Assembly: GCF_011751075.1 (NCBI RefSeq)
Contig: NZ_JAALLN010000025.1
Span: forward strand, 1 to 62,372
DNA length: 62,372 nucleotides
Source: Flavobacterium poyangense
Lineage (GTDB): Bacteria; Bacteroidota; Bacteroidia; Flavobacteriales; Flavobacteriaceae
Direction of reading: 5' to 3'
Under the pieces are notes generated by a model. That model was not told the origin of the DNA, did not search any database, and saw only the letters and a list, made by a program, of their open reading frames with translations. Both the position numbers and the translations under genes were made by a program. Positions 7,773 to 16,672 of this stretch are shown in pieces (within the stretch, counting starts at the first letter, position 1; each line of letters opens with the position of its first letter).

Positions 7773-9509
7773 TTAATAAACAAAATATACTTTTTGGATT
7801 TTGTTATTTTTGATATGATAGATTGCGGTAGCTTCCACTATTTTATCTCTAACCTGAACACGCTCCTGGTCTATTACAATGTTTTTTTGAACTATTCGGT
7901 TTAACAATTGGCAATGTAAATTGGGAGTGCTGTCAAACATTTGCGAATACTCTTTCCGCATTTCTTCTTTGCCTTTGTACATTAACTTATCAGGAAAAAG
8001 ATAAATTTCTACATCATCAGCGTATGGTTCCAGGAAAGCATCTATGTTCCTGAAATTATAAGCATTTAATTGTCTTTGTGCCAGTGCAATTGGAGTTTCT
8101 TCGATTAGTGTTGCAGGATCCAGAACAACTCCTTTGTTGATTACACGATATATTTTTGTGAAGTTTTCAATGGTGTCGACAGGGTTCGCATTCAGTAAAA
8201 TAAGATTGGCTTTTTTGCCTGCGGTAATTGTTCCAAATTCGTTTTCTTTGTTTAATACTTTTGCTCCGTTTATAGTAGAAGCCTGAATGATCTGCCAATT
8301 GTTCATTCCGCTTTTTTGCATGGCCAGTAATTCGTTCAAATAAGAGGAAGCATGCAATGTACCTATGTTTCCGGCATCAGTTCCTGTTGCGATTAGAACA
8401 CCTGCGTCTGATAGTTTTTTTAGATTTTCTAAAAGGATAGCATTGGTTTTAATGTCTTTTGCAACTTTATCTTCTGAATTCATGTATTTTTTGTATTTAT
8501 TGACAAGCAGCGTGTCAGATAAATGTCTCAGGTCTAAAAGTGATCCCAATTGAAAAGGATCTGCGGTTTGTAATTCGTGATTGCTTATTTTTAATTTTTG
8601 TCCCAAGGTATTTTCGTAACCACTGGATACTTGCAGCGTAGGACAAAGGATTGTTTTGTTCTTTTTCAGCAATTTTACAAAATCGTCTTTTATAATCTCA
8701 TCATCTACGCTGTGCACCAGGAAATCACAGCCATTTTCTACAGCCAGTTGTGCAGTAATTCTTTCTGTGGCATGTACGGCTACTCTTAATTTATTTTTGT
8801 GAGCCTCTTCAATAATGGCTTTTATAACGGGTAGGTTTTTCAGGGCACTGGCTTCGGTTTCTAAACCGTCTGTTCCGGTTATGTACCAGATTTTGATAAA
8901 GTCGGGATGATATGGCAATTGTTCGCGTACCATCTTTATTCCGTCATCAACACTTTTTACCAGGCTAAATGGAGCTTCGTCTTTTAAATTTTCATATACT
9001 TTAGGTTCATAAGTTGTCAATAATGGACCTGTCATATAGATACTTGGAGCATAATTCGAATCCTTAAATAATGCTCTTTGTTTTAGATAGCTATATGACG
9101 CACCCACATCGATCACATTGGTAATACCGTTTTGGAGATATCTTCTCAATTTAGTTTCCATGGTTTGGTGTGCCAATTCGATTTCCTTTGAATATGGAAA
9201 TTCATTGCTTAAATTGATCACATCTGGTCGGGTGTATAAGCCGCCATTTTGAAAAAAATGAACATGAGCATCCGTCAGTCCCGGAAAGAGATATTTACCG
9301 GTTCCGTCAATTACAGTAGCATTCGCAGGTATTTTTATTTTACTGGATTGAATTTTAGAAATCAATTCATTAGTAATTACAACAGTTTGATTGGGAATCA
9401 ATTTTTGTTTTTCAACATCGGCTAGTGTTACATTGGTAATGTAGGTCTGCGCAAAAAGTGGAAAAGATAAAACTTGAAGTAAAGTGATAAGGATTAATTT
9501 TCTGGTCAT
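7773..9509 (-). CDS. Secreted amidohydrolase with C-terminal NTF2-like domain
   Basis: A 578-residue protein with an N-terminal signal peptide (LLQVLSFPLFAQ). An amidohydrolase-superfamily TIM barrel spans about 60-455: metal-binding DAHVHF (His82, His84), the probable bridging Lys206 in DFIKIW, His246 in VHATE, His266 in VHSVDD and Asp378 in TGTDAGN. The composite C-terminal strand region (GTITAGKKANLILLN) follows. From about 475 a second domain of about 100 residues, with FRNIDAFLEPYADDVEIYLF, resembles SnoaL/DUF4440 NTF2-like folds. Likely a periplasmic dipeptidase- or imidazolonepropionase-like hydrolase; the fusion is less common. The substrate is not identifiable. Confidence 0.85.
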   Translation of the reverse strand: MTRKLILITLLQVLSFPLFAQTYITNVTLADVEKQKLIPNQTVVITNELISKIQSSKIKIPANATVIDGTGKYLFPGLTDAHVHFFQNGGLYTRPDVINLSNEFPYSKEIELAHQTMETKLRRYLQNGITNVIDVGASYSYLKQRALFKDSNYAPSIYMTGPLLTTYEPKVYENLKDEAPFSLVKSVDDGIKMVREQLPYHPDFIKIWYITGTDGLETEASALKNLPVIKAIIEEAHKNKLRVAVHATERITAQLAVENGCDFLVHSVDDEIIKDDFVKLLKKNKTILCPTLQVSSGYENTLGQKLKISNHELQTADPFQLGSLLDLRHLSDTLLVNKYKKYMNSEDKVAKDIKTNAILLENLKKLSDAGVLIATGTDAGNIGTLHASSYLNELLAMQKSGMNNWQIIQASTINGAKVLNKENEFGTITAGKKANLILLNANPVDTIENFTKIYRVINKGVVLDPATLIEETPIALAQRQLNAYNFRNIDAFLEPYADDVEIYLFPDKLMYKGKEEMRKEYSQMFDSTPNLHCQLLNRIVQKNIVIDQERVQVRDKIVEATAIYHIKNNKIQKVYFVY

Positions 9510-9695
9510 AAATGGTTTGGTTGTTTTTGGTTTGTAACTTTTTCGCTTATAGTTGGTTTTGCCAGAATCTTACGGTTTTAAACTGAGGCTTGTTTTGAAA
9601 TTGTAAGTTTAGGTTTTAGCTAAACGAAAATACAAAATAAGATAGTTCCTTTTTAAGGATTCGTGAAGAATACGAAAAATAAGACATAAAAAAAA

Positions 9696-9715
9696 CTCCT
9701 TAATTTCTTAAGGAG
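9696..9715 (-). terminator. Terminator after the small membrane-protein gene
   Basis: CTCCTTAA and TTAAGGAG form a perfect 8-bp hairpin with a 4-base loop. On the minus strand it is followed by seven T. It lies 22 bases beyond the stop of the gene at 9737-10147. The same core occurs in the hairpin at 13756-13782. Confidence 0.7.
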
Positions 9716-9736
9716 CTTTCAGAAATTCCTACGAAT

Positions 9737-10147
9737 TCAGCAGTATATTTTATTTTTTAAAAGGCCAATGAATAGAGTAGAGCTAAGTGTTATAATTAGA
9801 GTAATAACTACAATTGAAATATTATCCCCATATTGAAATTGGTGATTGCTATAAAGGAGATAAATATCATAAAGGGCGTAAAATTCGTAAATTATACTAG
9901 CGAAAATTAGGAGTAGAAGTATATTGCGTACTGCTATTTTTATTGTGCTGGAAGGATTTGATTTTTTTAGAAAAGTTAATAGGGCTAAAACAATAATGAG
10001 ATACATGAAAAGAATATAATCTGAGATTTTGAATTCTGAATTATGCCCCGCAGCTCCAACTAAAAATTTAGCGATTACTAACAGTGGAATAATCAGGATT
10101 AGCAAAAATTGATATATAGTTGCACTTAGTTTAAAGATCTGATTCAT
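9737..10147 (-). CDS. Small four-helix membrane protein, unknown
   Basis: A 136-residue protein with about four predicted membrane segments: residues 11-33, 43-60, 70-90 and 108-130. There are no recognisable motifs or charged catalytic residues. It is followed by its own terminator and preceded by another unknown gene 45 bases upstream, so the two may be co-transcribed. I recognise no family. Confidence 0.55.
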   Translation of the reverse strand: MNQIFKLSATIYQFLLILIIPLLVIAKFLVGAAGHNSEFKISDYILFMYLIIVLALLTFLKKSNPSSTIKIAVRNILLLLIFASIIYEFYALYDIYLLYSNHQFQYGDNISIVVITLIITLSSTLFIGLLKNKIYC

Positions 10148-10192
10148 GCACTTTTTTTATTTTGAAAAAATTATTGATTGTTGCGATCTTTA

Positions 10193-10609
10193 TTAGGTAT
10201 ATAATTCCTCTACTTTTTGATAATTTCCATTAACAAAGTATTGAAGAAATTTTAAAGCATCACTAAAATTCAATGACCAATAATCATCGACAATCATTTT
10301 TTCAGACTCGCCAAATAAACCAAACCAAACTTTAACTTTTTTTGGTCGCTTGTACCATATCGAGAATGAAAGCTTTCTTTGGTCATCATATATTGCAGTT
10401 AGGCCAAAACTTTGTTTGCTTTCTATACAGGTGAAATCTAAAGAGGGATTGTATTGAACTTGATTTTCAGGAATAGATTCAGAAAAATCTAATAGCTGAA
10501 TCCAGGGATAGTTTTCTGCTATTTTTAATACCTCACTTTCTGAAATGGGGTAATTCTTGTACTCGATGTCTTCTTTGTCGGGATGGCAAATTGAATATTT
10601 AAAGGTCAT
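10193..10609 (-). CDS. Cytoplasmic protein of unknown function
   Basis: A 138-residue soluble protein without signal or membrane segment. It is rich in aromatic residues (for example WYKRPKKVKVWFGLFG at about 86-101). Its size and lone position recall immunity-type or SMI1-like small proteins, but no motif supports that. It is followed at 45 bases by the four-helix membrane protein gene on the same strand. Confidence 0.5.
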   Translation of the reverse strand: MTFKYSICHPDKEDIEYKNYPISESEVLKIAENYPWIQLLDFSESIPENQVQYNPSLDFTCIESKQSFGLTAIYDDQRKLSFSIWYKRPKKVKVWFGLFGESEKMIVDDYWSLNFSDALKFLQYFVNGNYQKVEELYT

Positions 10610-10766
10610 GATTGGTTTATAATGTTGAATTATTATGGTCTAGAAAGAAAAAACGTTTACTCTGTTCAAATGTAATAAAATAATTATAGCAGGTAAAGAA
10701 AAGGGTGTTCCAAACTTTAACATCATAGCAGGTTTTGTTTGGTAGCCAGTTGGTGTTATGCGTTTG

Positions 10767-11207
10767 TTATTTTTTTGATGTCCCGATATTCCATTTTCTA
10801 AACCCTCCAATTAAAAATAACAAACCTATAAATAGGGCAATTAGTGAATACAATATTTCCAGAAATTGACTGGCCTCTTGTTGTTTAATATCATAAATAA
10901 GTTCACCTGCCCCGCGAAACAGATAAATTGCGGCGATAGCAAAAATCGCAGGTTTTAAAAAAGGCAGTTTTCTAAATTTATTAGCTGCCGAAAGTCCATA
11001 AAGACCAAAAATAAAAAAGACGATTGCGACAAAGATTGTTACTAAATAGGGGAGCGAAAAATGTTTTTGGGCAAGTCTCTCCATTTCTTTCCCAATTCCT
11101 GTTACTTCAAACATTTTGTTGGCCCAAAGGAGTCCGACTAAATGTGCTATTGCAATTAAAATATTTGTATATCCTCCAAGACTTAGTAATCTGTTTTTTT
11201 GTTGCAT
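10767..11207 (-). CDS. Small integral membrane protein, DoxX-like in layout
   Basis: A 146-residue protein with four hydrophobic segments (about 10-28, 52-72, 85-100 and 116-134). The loop between the first two is amphipathic (EMERLAQKHFSLP). The four-helix layout and LYGLSAANKFRKLP..FRGAGELIYD spacing resemble small membrane proteins of unknown function in Flavobacteriia. It lies 90 bases downstream of a Crp/Fnr regulator gene on the same strand, so it may be controlled by or co-transcribed with it. Confidence 0.65.
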   Translation of the reverse strand: MQQKNRLLSLGGYTNILIAIAHLVGLLWANKMFEVTGIGKEMERLAQKHFSLPYLVTIFVAIVFFIFGLYGLSAANKFRKLPFLKPAIFAIAAIYLFRGAGELIYDIKQQEASQFLEILYSLIALFIGLLFLIGGFRKWNIGTSKK

Positions 11208-11297
11208 TGTATGTAAAATTGGGATGATTATTTTTTGTGTTTGATTGTTTTCTTTTACAAATATCTTTCAAAAAAGACAGTTCCCATTTGATGTAAA

Positions 11298-11891
11298 TCA
11301 AATTCGATTTTTAGGATTGCGAATTCTGCTCAATGTTTCAAGTGTTATCCCTAAATAAGATGCAATATGGGTTAGAGGTACTCTTTGTATGATATCCCGA
11401 CGTACATTGATCAGGTTTTCAAATTTCTGTTGTGCGGTCTCAAATTGTATAGAAACAATTCTTTGCTGAAGATGAAGCATCGTTTTTGTTACTGCAATTC
11501 TGCCTAATCGTTCAAAACAATGGTGTTTGTCTATTAAGTCAAAAATTACCTCTCTTGTAATTTCCAGGAAGGTTGTAGGTTCCAGTAATTCAAAATTGTG
11601 TTTGCTTGGGATGTTTTGATAAAAACTGTTATTGGAACATATAAAGTCATTTTCAAAAGCAAACCAATCCGTAATTTCTCTGTCTTCTTTATAGTAAAAT
11701 GCCCTCACACATCCACTGATAATAAAATACAGTTTATCGGAAAACTGTCCTTCTTTTTCTATTATTGTTGTTTTTTTGAGGCTTACTAATCTGCAAGCGT
11801 TCGTCAGGTCTTTTTTGCAATCGGTAGTTAGAGGTGTATAATTGTTGCTTATTAGCTCTATTGCATTCTCTATTTGTGATGTGTCTTTCAT
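11298..11891 (-). CDS. Crp/Fnr-family transcriptional regulator
   Basis: A 197-residue protein. Residues 25-115 form a cyclic-nucleotide-binding-type jelly roll (KLYFIISGCVRAFYYKEDRE), with no Cys ligands like those of FNR. A short C-terminal winged helix ends with RVPLTHIASYLGITLETLSRIR, the recognition helix typical of the family. The open frame extends 72 codons further upstream, but that part is basic and unrelated to the family, so the ATG at 11891 is chosen. It is divergent from a second, paralogous Crp/Fnr gene starting at 12289. The effector is unknown. Confidence 0.85.
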   Translation of the reverse strand: MKDTSQIENAIELISNNYTPLTTDCKKDLTNACRLVSLKKTTIIEKEGQFSDKLYFIISGCVRAFYYKEDREITDWFAFENDFICSNNSFYQNIPSKHNFELLEPTTFLEITREVIFDLIDKHHCFERLGRIAVTKTMLHLQQRIVSIQFETAQQKFENLINVRRDIIQRVPLTHIASYLGITLETLSRIRNPKNRI

Positions 11892-12288
11892 GTCTAACTT
11901 AGCTGTCAATCGAAACTTTAATTTGGTTATTGTTCTCAAAGGAAACATTGAAAAAGTAGTTTTGACTTTCTTTTTCCTGAAATGGCATTTTAAATTTTTT
12001 ATCGGATGTTGAAATTTGCTTAGGGTTTTAAAAAAGGAATTATAAACAACTAAAATAGTGTTTTTAGGATTAAGTTGGAAAGTTGTCGTGAACAGAGGGA
12101 AAGTCATAATATAATATATTTAAGGTGTAGAATTAAGAAGCGAGTCTTATTCGCTTGAATAGGAAGATTTTTTTGTGTATGGAATGAAGTATATTTACAT
12201 TCGGGACTTGTTGAGAGAAGTGGTTACCACGATTGTGTTAGAAGTGAATTAGAATAAAAAAATAACCTTTAAGGAAATAAAACTATAA
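11892..12288. other. Divergent intergenic region between two Crp/Fnr genes
   Basis: 397 bases without a supported gene. It must hold the promoters of two divergent paralogous regulators. No good TTG-N19-TAnnTTTG match was found in either direction. The closest is a TATATTTA at about 12190 on the plus strand. The left 210 bases are an open frame in line with the leftward regulator but look non-coding. Confidence 0.5.
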
Positions 12289-12852
12289 ATGAATTCATTG
12301 GTATCGTATTTTTCAAAACTTGGTTTTTCGGAACGGGATCTTGCGGAGTTTTTGAGTGGTGTCAAAACACGTCAATTTTCGGCAAATGAGTTGATTTTAT
12401 CAAGTGGTCAGTCTGAGAATTATTTGTCTTTTATAGACAAGGGGATTGTTCGTTATTTTGTATTAATTGAGGATAAAGAAATTACATTTGATTTTGCTTT
12501 TGAGCATTCCTTTTATTGTGCCTATGATTCGTTTTACAACAGAGCTAAAACCCAAGTGTATATTCAGGCTCTGACAGATTGTGTATTGTATTCTGTTTCT
12601 TATGATAAGTTGCAGGAACTTTATGAAAAATGTGAAGCTGCCCGAAAGTTAGGTCAGATTGCCACAGAATATCTGTTGAGTAAAAAAGTAAAGAGAGAAT
12701 TAAATCTTTTGACCAAAACACCACAGGAGAGGTATGAGAATCTTCTTGAAGAGCAACCAAAATACATTCAACAAATTCCGTTGAAATATTTGGCATCCTA
12801 TATTGGCGTTGTTCCCGAAACGCTAAGTAGAATCCGAAAACGCATTTCTTGA
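12289..12852 (+). CDS. Crp/Fnr-family transcriptional regulator
   Basis: A 187-residue protein with a cyclic-nucleotide-binding-type domain (about 20-115; ENYLSFIDKGIVRYFVLIED) and a C-terminal HTH ending in IPLKYLASYIGVVPETLSRIRKR. It is clearly paralogous to the leftward regulator at 11298-11891 and shares its short wing-helix ending. It is followed after 72 bases by a metallo-beta-lactamase-fold gene on the same strand, a plausible target. No Cys cluster is present, so oxygen sensing of the FNR type is unlikely. Confidence 0.87.
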   Translation: MNSLVSYFSKLGFSERDLAEFLSGVKTRQFSANELILSSGQSENYLSFIDKGIVRYFVLIEDKEITFDFAFEHSFYCAYDSFYNRAKTQVYIQALTDCVLYSVSYDKLQELYEKCEAARKLGQIATEYLLSKKVKRELNLLTKTPQERYENLLEEQPKYIQQIPLKYLASYIGVVPETLSRIRKRIS

Positions 12853-12924
12853 CGAAAGTCAATTTTCAAAACAGGTATTAAGTTCAATTTTGTGCTAGTA
12901 TTTAATCCTTAAATTTAGAACAAA

Positions 12925-13725
12925 ATGAAAGTTACCATTACGCATATTGACACAGCCTGTGTTTTGCTGAACATAAATGGATTTAAAATTATTACGGATC
13001 CGACATTAGATAAAAAAGACGGTTTTTTTCCGCAGTATGTGAGTCGGCCTATGGCATTTTCGAAGAAATATATTGACCCTGCATTATCAGTAGAAGAAAT
13101 TGGAAAAGTAGATTTGGTTTTGTTGAGCCATGACCATCATAGCGATAATTTAGATAAAAATGGCAGAGCGTTTATCAAAACTGTTCCCATTGTTCTTTCG
13201 ACAAAAGATGCTGTAAAACGTTTGAAAAACAACAACACAATTGGTCTTGATAATTGGGAGGAATATGCTATTGAGACTGCAAAAGTAAAAGGTTTAAAAA
13301 TAACAGCTATTCCCGCTCAGCACACCAATATCAAAAGACTGGATAAAGTGATGGGCAAAGTAATAGGTTTTGCCATAGAATGGGAAGGGCAAACAAAAGG
13401 TTGTATTTATATCTCCGGCGATACGGTTCTTTTTGAAGGTTTGTATGAATTGAAAGAAAGAAAAAAAGTCGACATAGCGATACTGCATTTGGGAGCCGGA
13501 GCATTTCCGTATTTAAAAAAGAATCTAAGAGTTACAATGAATGGCGATGAAGCTCTTGAAACAACGAGGCTTTTAGATCCCGGTATTGTAATTCCAATTC
13601 ACTATGAAGGCTGGTGGCATTTTAAGCAATCTGCTAAATCATTGAAAGCGGAGATTGAGAAGTCAGGCTTAAAGGAAAAATTTCTATGGTTGAAAAGTGG
13701 AGTTGAGGCGGAATTGGAAATTTAA
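12925..13725 (+). CDS. MBL-fold metal-dependent hydrolase (UlaG-like)
   Basis: A 266-residue cytoplasmic protein of the metallo-beta-lactamase superfamily. The metal site LSHDHHSDNLD (about 68-78) gives the HxHxDH-type ligand set, with a further His near 132 (IPAQHTN), Asp near 163 (YISGDTV) and His near 226 (IPIHYEGWWH). The closest group is the UlaG/YtxD-like family that contains L-ascorbate-6-phosphate lactonases. It sits just downstream of a Crp/Fnr gene and is followed by a strong bidirectional terminator. The substrate is uncertain. Confidence 0.85.
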   Translation: MKVTITHIDTACVLLNINGFKIITDPTLDKKDGFFPQYVSRPMAFSKKYIDPALSVEEIGKVDLVLLSHDHHSDNLDKNGRAFIKTVPIVLSTKDAVKRLKNNNTIGLDNWEEYAIETAKVKGLKITAIPAQHTNIKRLDKVMGKVIGFAIEWEGQTKGCIYISGDTVLFEGLYELKERKKVDIAILHLGAGAFPYLKKNLRVTMNGDEALETTRLLDPGIVIPIHYEGWWHFKQSAKSLKAEIEKSGLKEKFLWLKSGVEAELEI

Positions 13726-13755
13726 TAGTGATGAGAAAAAAAATGATCATAAAAA

Positions 13756-13782
13756 AAACTCCTTAAATTTTTTAAGGAGTTT
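13756..13782. terminator. Bidirectional terminator between convergent genes
   Basis: AAACTCCTTAAA and TTTAAGGAGTTT form a perfect 12-bp stem with a 3-base loop. There is an A8 run on the left and T-rich sequence on the right, so it can end transcription from both the MBL gene and the leftward gene ending at 13914. Confidence 0.75.
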
Positions 13783-13913
13783 CTTTGCGGAGCGCCAGGA
13801 ATGTCAATTGAACGCTTAATGCTAATTTTGACCTTTTGTGAAAACATAAAATAAATAATAAAAGATTTCGGGCTTTGGATTTGTACATCAACCCGATTTA
13901 CGAAAAACACATC

Positions 13914-14588
13914 TTAGTGGTTGCTTTTATTTTTAGATATCTTAATGATTTTAAAGTCTCCTCCGCTACTATCTGCTGTAAATAGCCCTATTTTTCCTGC
14001 TGTTTGATTGTTGAGTTTTTTGACTATTAGCGAAGGGTGAGTTGCATTGTTTATATAAGCTTTAACAGTTGTGCTGTCGATTACTAATTTCATTGTAAAC
14101 CAATCACTAGGGTTCGGGGGATTGATGATTTCTTGCTCAAAAAGGGCATTTCTTTCCTTTCTCAATTTTTCCCACGTGTAATATGGATGTGAAATATATT
14201 GCACAGCATGAATTCTCCGAACAGAGTCTTTAGTAAAAAAATTGAAAGGACGACAATAAACAGCATCATAATTAATATCATCGGCACCATGAAAGGCAAT
14301 CCCAATAAAACTTCGTTGAAAAACATCTTTTCCTCGCATTTCAATTTCAATTGTACCGTTTTCAAAGTCTTTAACAGGCAACCATACAATGCCTTCCTTT
14401 TTACTTTCCGATATTTTTAGATAGCTTCCATTATCACTGGAAACAATTTTGATTTCTCTATTTACTGATTTCAATTTTCCTTTTTTGTATAGATTGGCGA
14501 GCTCGATGACTTGTTGTCGTTGCCCTAATAGTAAGTAGGGGAGTAATATCAGAGTAAAAATATATTTAAATTTTGTTCTCTTTTTCAT
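13914..14588 (-). CDS. Secreted concanavalin A-like domain protein
   Basis: A 224-residue protein with a signal peptide (FTLILLPYLLLGQ). The mature part looks like one beta-sandwich of the LamG/3-keto-disaccharide-hydrolase (DUF1080-like) type: FENGTIEIEMRGKDVFQRSFIGIAFHG, then YDAVYCRPFNF, DWFTMKLVIDSTTVKAYIN, and the final GKIGLFTADSSGGDFKIIKI. Such single-domain proteins bind or hydrolyse sugars in related families. It has its own promoter region and faces a bidirectional terminator. A function in glycan binding is inferred. Confidence 0.75.
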   Translation of the reverse strand: MKKRTKFKYIFTLILLPYLLLGQRQQVIELANLYKKGKLKSVNREIKIVSSDNGSYLKISESKKEGIVWLPVKDFENGTIEIEMRGKDVFQRSFIGIAFHGADDINYDAVYCRPFNFFTKDSVRRIHAVQYISHPYYTWEKLRKERNALFEQEIINPPNPSDWFTMKLVIDSTTVKAYINNATHPSLIVKKLNNQTAGKIGLFTADSSGGDFKIIKISKNKSNH

Positions 14589-14870
14589 TGAAAGGATATT
14601 TTAATTGTCTAAAAATTTAAGTGGCTCATTCTGTGTTTTGAACAATGTTTCCCTGGATTTTTTTATTTGTGCTAAGGTTTAATTAAGGTATATTTTGATG
14701 ATGGAAATATTGTATTATAAGTGTTGAAATTCGTTTTTGGAGACAATCTGATTAATGACTGAAAAATAGATAATATTCTAAAATGATTTCGATAAGGAAT
14801 AGTGCCTGTTTTTTGATAAATTAGTATCATCTACAAAAGTATAATATTAAGGAAACAGAATAATTACCAG

Positions 14871-15746
14871 TTAGATAACAGAACTACCATTTTGATAAGC
14901 ATTTCTAAATTCTTTTGGAGAAATTCCTGTTTGTGCCTTGAAGAAACGTGTCAGATGATTTGCATGGGAGAATTGCAGTATGTACGAAATTTCATTTATG
15001 TTTAGTTTCGTATAAGATAGCAGAGACTTTATTTCGAAGAGAATAAATTCATTTACCATTTCAGAAGCGGTAGTTCCGAACTGTTTTTTGATGCATTTAT
15101 TTAGTGTTACTCTACTAATGCCTAATTCTTGTGCGTAATAATCAATGTTTCTTGTTTTTCTGACTTCATTTTGCAGAATTTCTTTGAACATAAATGCAAT
15201 GCTATTATTTTTTGTTTCTGAAGATAGAAGGTAATGCTCTGCATAGGCTCGATTGAGTTTAATTAGTATAAAGTATAACAGTGCTCTTATAATATGTTCG
15301 CTATCTGATCTAAATGTTTTTATCTCATTGAGCAGTTCTTGGATTGTATTCGACAACTGTGATGAAAAGTCATCATTAGTCTTTAGATAGAGTGGTTTGG
15401 TTTTGTTGTAGAAAAACTGTAGCCTGAAAGAGAATAGTTTATCCGAGAAGAAATTAGACAAAAAGCCCTCTTGAAAAAACAAGAAACTACATTCAACTTT
15501 AGTCTTGTCCAAAAACCATCTTCTTTTTTGAAATGGAGAAATAAAAATGACTATGTTGTCAGAAATTTCAATTCTTTGCTGATCGAGTTCTAGATAGCCA
15601 TTTCCTTTAGAGAAGAATATAAGCTCATAAAAATCTGTGTCATGAAGCTCACTTTCAAAAAAATAATGTGAAATGTCTTTATAGGTGCCTATGTCTATCA
15701 GGAGCTCAACATTATACTTATTTTTTAAGAATTTAAATGTTTTCAT
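14871..15746 (-). CDS. AraC-family transcriptional regulator
   Basis: A 291-residue soluble regulator. The N-terminal half resembles the cupin-like AraC ligand-binding domain (FFSKGNGYLELDQQRIEISDNIV). The C-terminal about 100 residues hold the AraC double HTH: YYAQELGISRVTLNKCIKK, then INEISYILQFSHANHLTRFF and FKAQTGISPKEFRNAY. The longer frame begins at GTG 15755, but the ATG nine bases downstream is the more likely start. No target gene is obvious beside it; a 280-base gap follows on its 3' side. Confidence 0.88.
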   Translation of the reverse strand: MKTFKFLKNKYNVELLIDIGTYKDISHYFFESELHDTDFYELIFFSKGNGYLELDQQRIEISDNIVIFISPFQKRRWFLDKTKVECSFLFFQEGFLSNFFSDKLFSFRLQFFYNKTKPLYLKTNDDFSSQLSNTIQELLNEIKTFRSDSEHIIRALLYFILIKLNRAYAEHYLLSSETKNNSIAFMFKEILQNEVRKTRNIDYYAQELGISRVTLNKCIKKQFGTTASEMVNEFILFEIKSLLSYTKLNINEISYILQFSHANHLTRFFKAQTGISPKEFRNAYQNGSSVI

Positions 15747-16277
15747 TGTTAACACATTTTTCGCATTATTTAGTATACGGATATATAAATTCGAAGAGAA
15801 TAGGTCGGCTCATTTTGCTAGGAATCATTTACACAATCCAATAGAAGCTGTTAAAAGTAGTTATTTAAACCTAAACTATGGATCAACACGAAAAACTTTG
15901 GAGAGATAAAAATCTTCGAGAGTATCGTGTTTGTTTAACCGCGAGGGCCACAAAGGTTTTGGCAAGGTTCGCTAAGATAAAAAATAGCAGTTTCGATAAA
16001 AGCTTTGCGGGCTCCTATGTTTGCAGTGAAATTTTTTCACACACATTTAGGAGATTTATTCAGATTGTTTTTATCTGAGCACAAAACAAATATCGGCTTA
16101 ATCTGCAAAATCTGCGTGCAAAAGACTTTGCTTTGTGTTAATACTTTGCAGGCTATTTGCGATAAAAGCTAACAAACTATTCTATAGAGATTGGCTTCTT
16201 GATCTCGAAAAAATAGCAGTTTTTTCGAACAATAAAAAAACCTCCAAAATCAATGACTTTGGAGGTTTGTTAAAAAG
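15747..16277. repeat. Intergenic region with decayed dispersed repeats
   Basis: There is no convincing gene. 15934-15980 repeats the TTTAACCGCGA..CAAAGGTTT..CGCTAAG motif seen at 301-343. About 16100-16125 holds an AATCTGC..AATCTGCGTGC motif related to those at 20403-20510. A short open frame at 15878-16078 runs through these repeats and is not accepted. The tRNA terminator at 16238-16268 closes the region. Confidence 0.55.
16238..16268 (-). terminator. Terminator of the tRNA-Val cluster
   Basis: AAACCTCCAAA and TTTGGAGGTTT form a perfect 11-bp stem. On the minus strand it is followed by a T-run. It lies 10 bases past the last tRNA, in the right place to end the three-gene tRNA transcript. 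Confidence 0.8.
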
Positions 16278-16355
16278 TGGTGGGCGATGAGGGGTTCGAA
16301 CCCCCGACCCCCTCGGTGTAAACGAGGTGCTCTGAACCAGCTGAGCTAATCGCCC
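16278..16355 (-). tRNA. tRNA-Val(UAC), copy 3
   Basis: The reverse strand folds into a complete cloverleaf. The acceptor is GGGCGAT paired with ATCGCCC, the D-arm GCTC..GAGC, the anticodon stem CCTCG/CGAGG with loop TTTACAC giving anticodon UAC, and the T-loop TTCGAAC. The 3' CCA is encoded in the DNA. It matches the two tRNAs upstream in the same transcript. Confidence 0.95.
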
Positions 16356-16417
16356 TGTTTTACTAGGGTTGCGTTTTCAATATAAAAAAACGCTTTGTTT
16401 TTTTTAAAGAACTTTTT

Positions 16418-16495
16418 TGGTGGGCGATGAGGGGTTCGAACCCCCGACCCCCTCGGTGTAAACGAGGTGCTCTGAACCAGCTGAGCTAATCGCCC
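16418..16495 (-). tRNA. tRNA-Val(UAC), copy 2
   Basis: Same cloverleaf and anticodon UAC as copy 3, with encoded CCA. It starts exactly 140 bases from its neighbours, and the spacer to copy 3 matches the spacer to copy 1, showing recent tandem duplication of an entire tRNA-plus-spacer unit. Confidence 0.95.
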
Positions 16496-16557
16496 TGTTT
16501 TACTAGGGTTGCGTTTTCAATATAAAAAAACGCTTTGTTTTTTTTAAAGAACTTTTT

Positions 16558-16635
16558 TGGTGGGCGATGAGGGGTTCGAACCCCCGACCCCCTCGGTGTA
16601 AACGAGGTGCTCTGAACCAGCTGAGCTAATCGCCC
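16558..16635 (-). tRNA. tRNA-Val(UAC), copy 1 (promoter-proximal)
   Basis: Same cloverleaf and anticodon UAC as the other two copies, with encoded CCA. This is the first tRNA after the promoter at 16673-16702. Confidence 0.95.
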
Positions 16636-16672
16636 TATTTTACTAGGTTGCTATCGTTTGTGATTGCGAGTG

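Noticed and set aside
11892..12107. 72-codon N-terminal extension of the leftward Crp/Fnr gene
   Set aside because: Basic, family-unlike sequence; the ATG at 11891 gives the usual start of the cNMP-binding domain.
15878..16078. 66-codon open frame on the plus strand
   Set aside because: It runs through dispersed repeat motifs (TTAACCGCGA and related) and resembles no protein.
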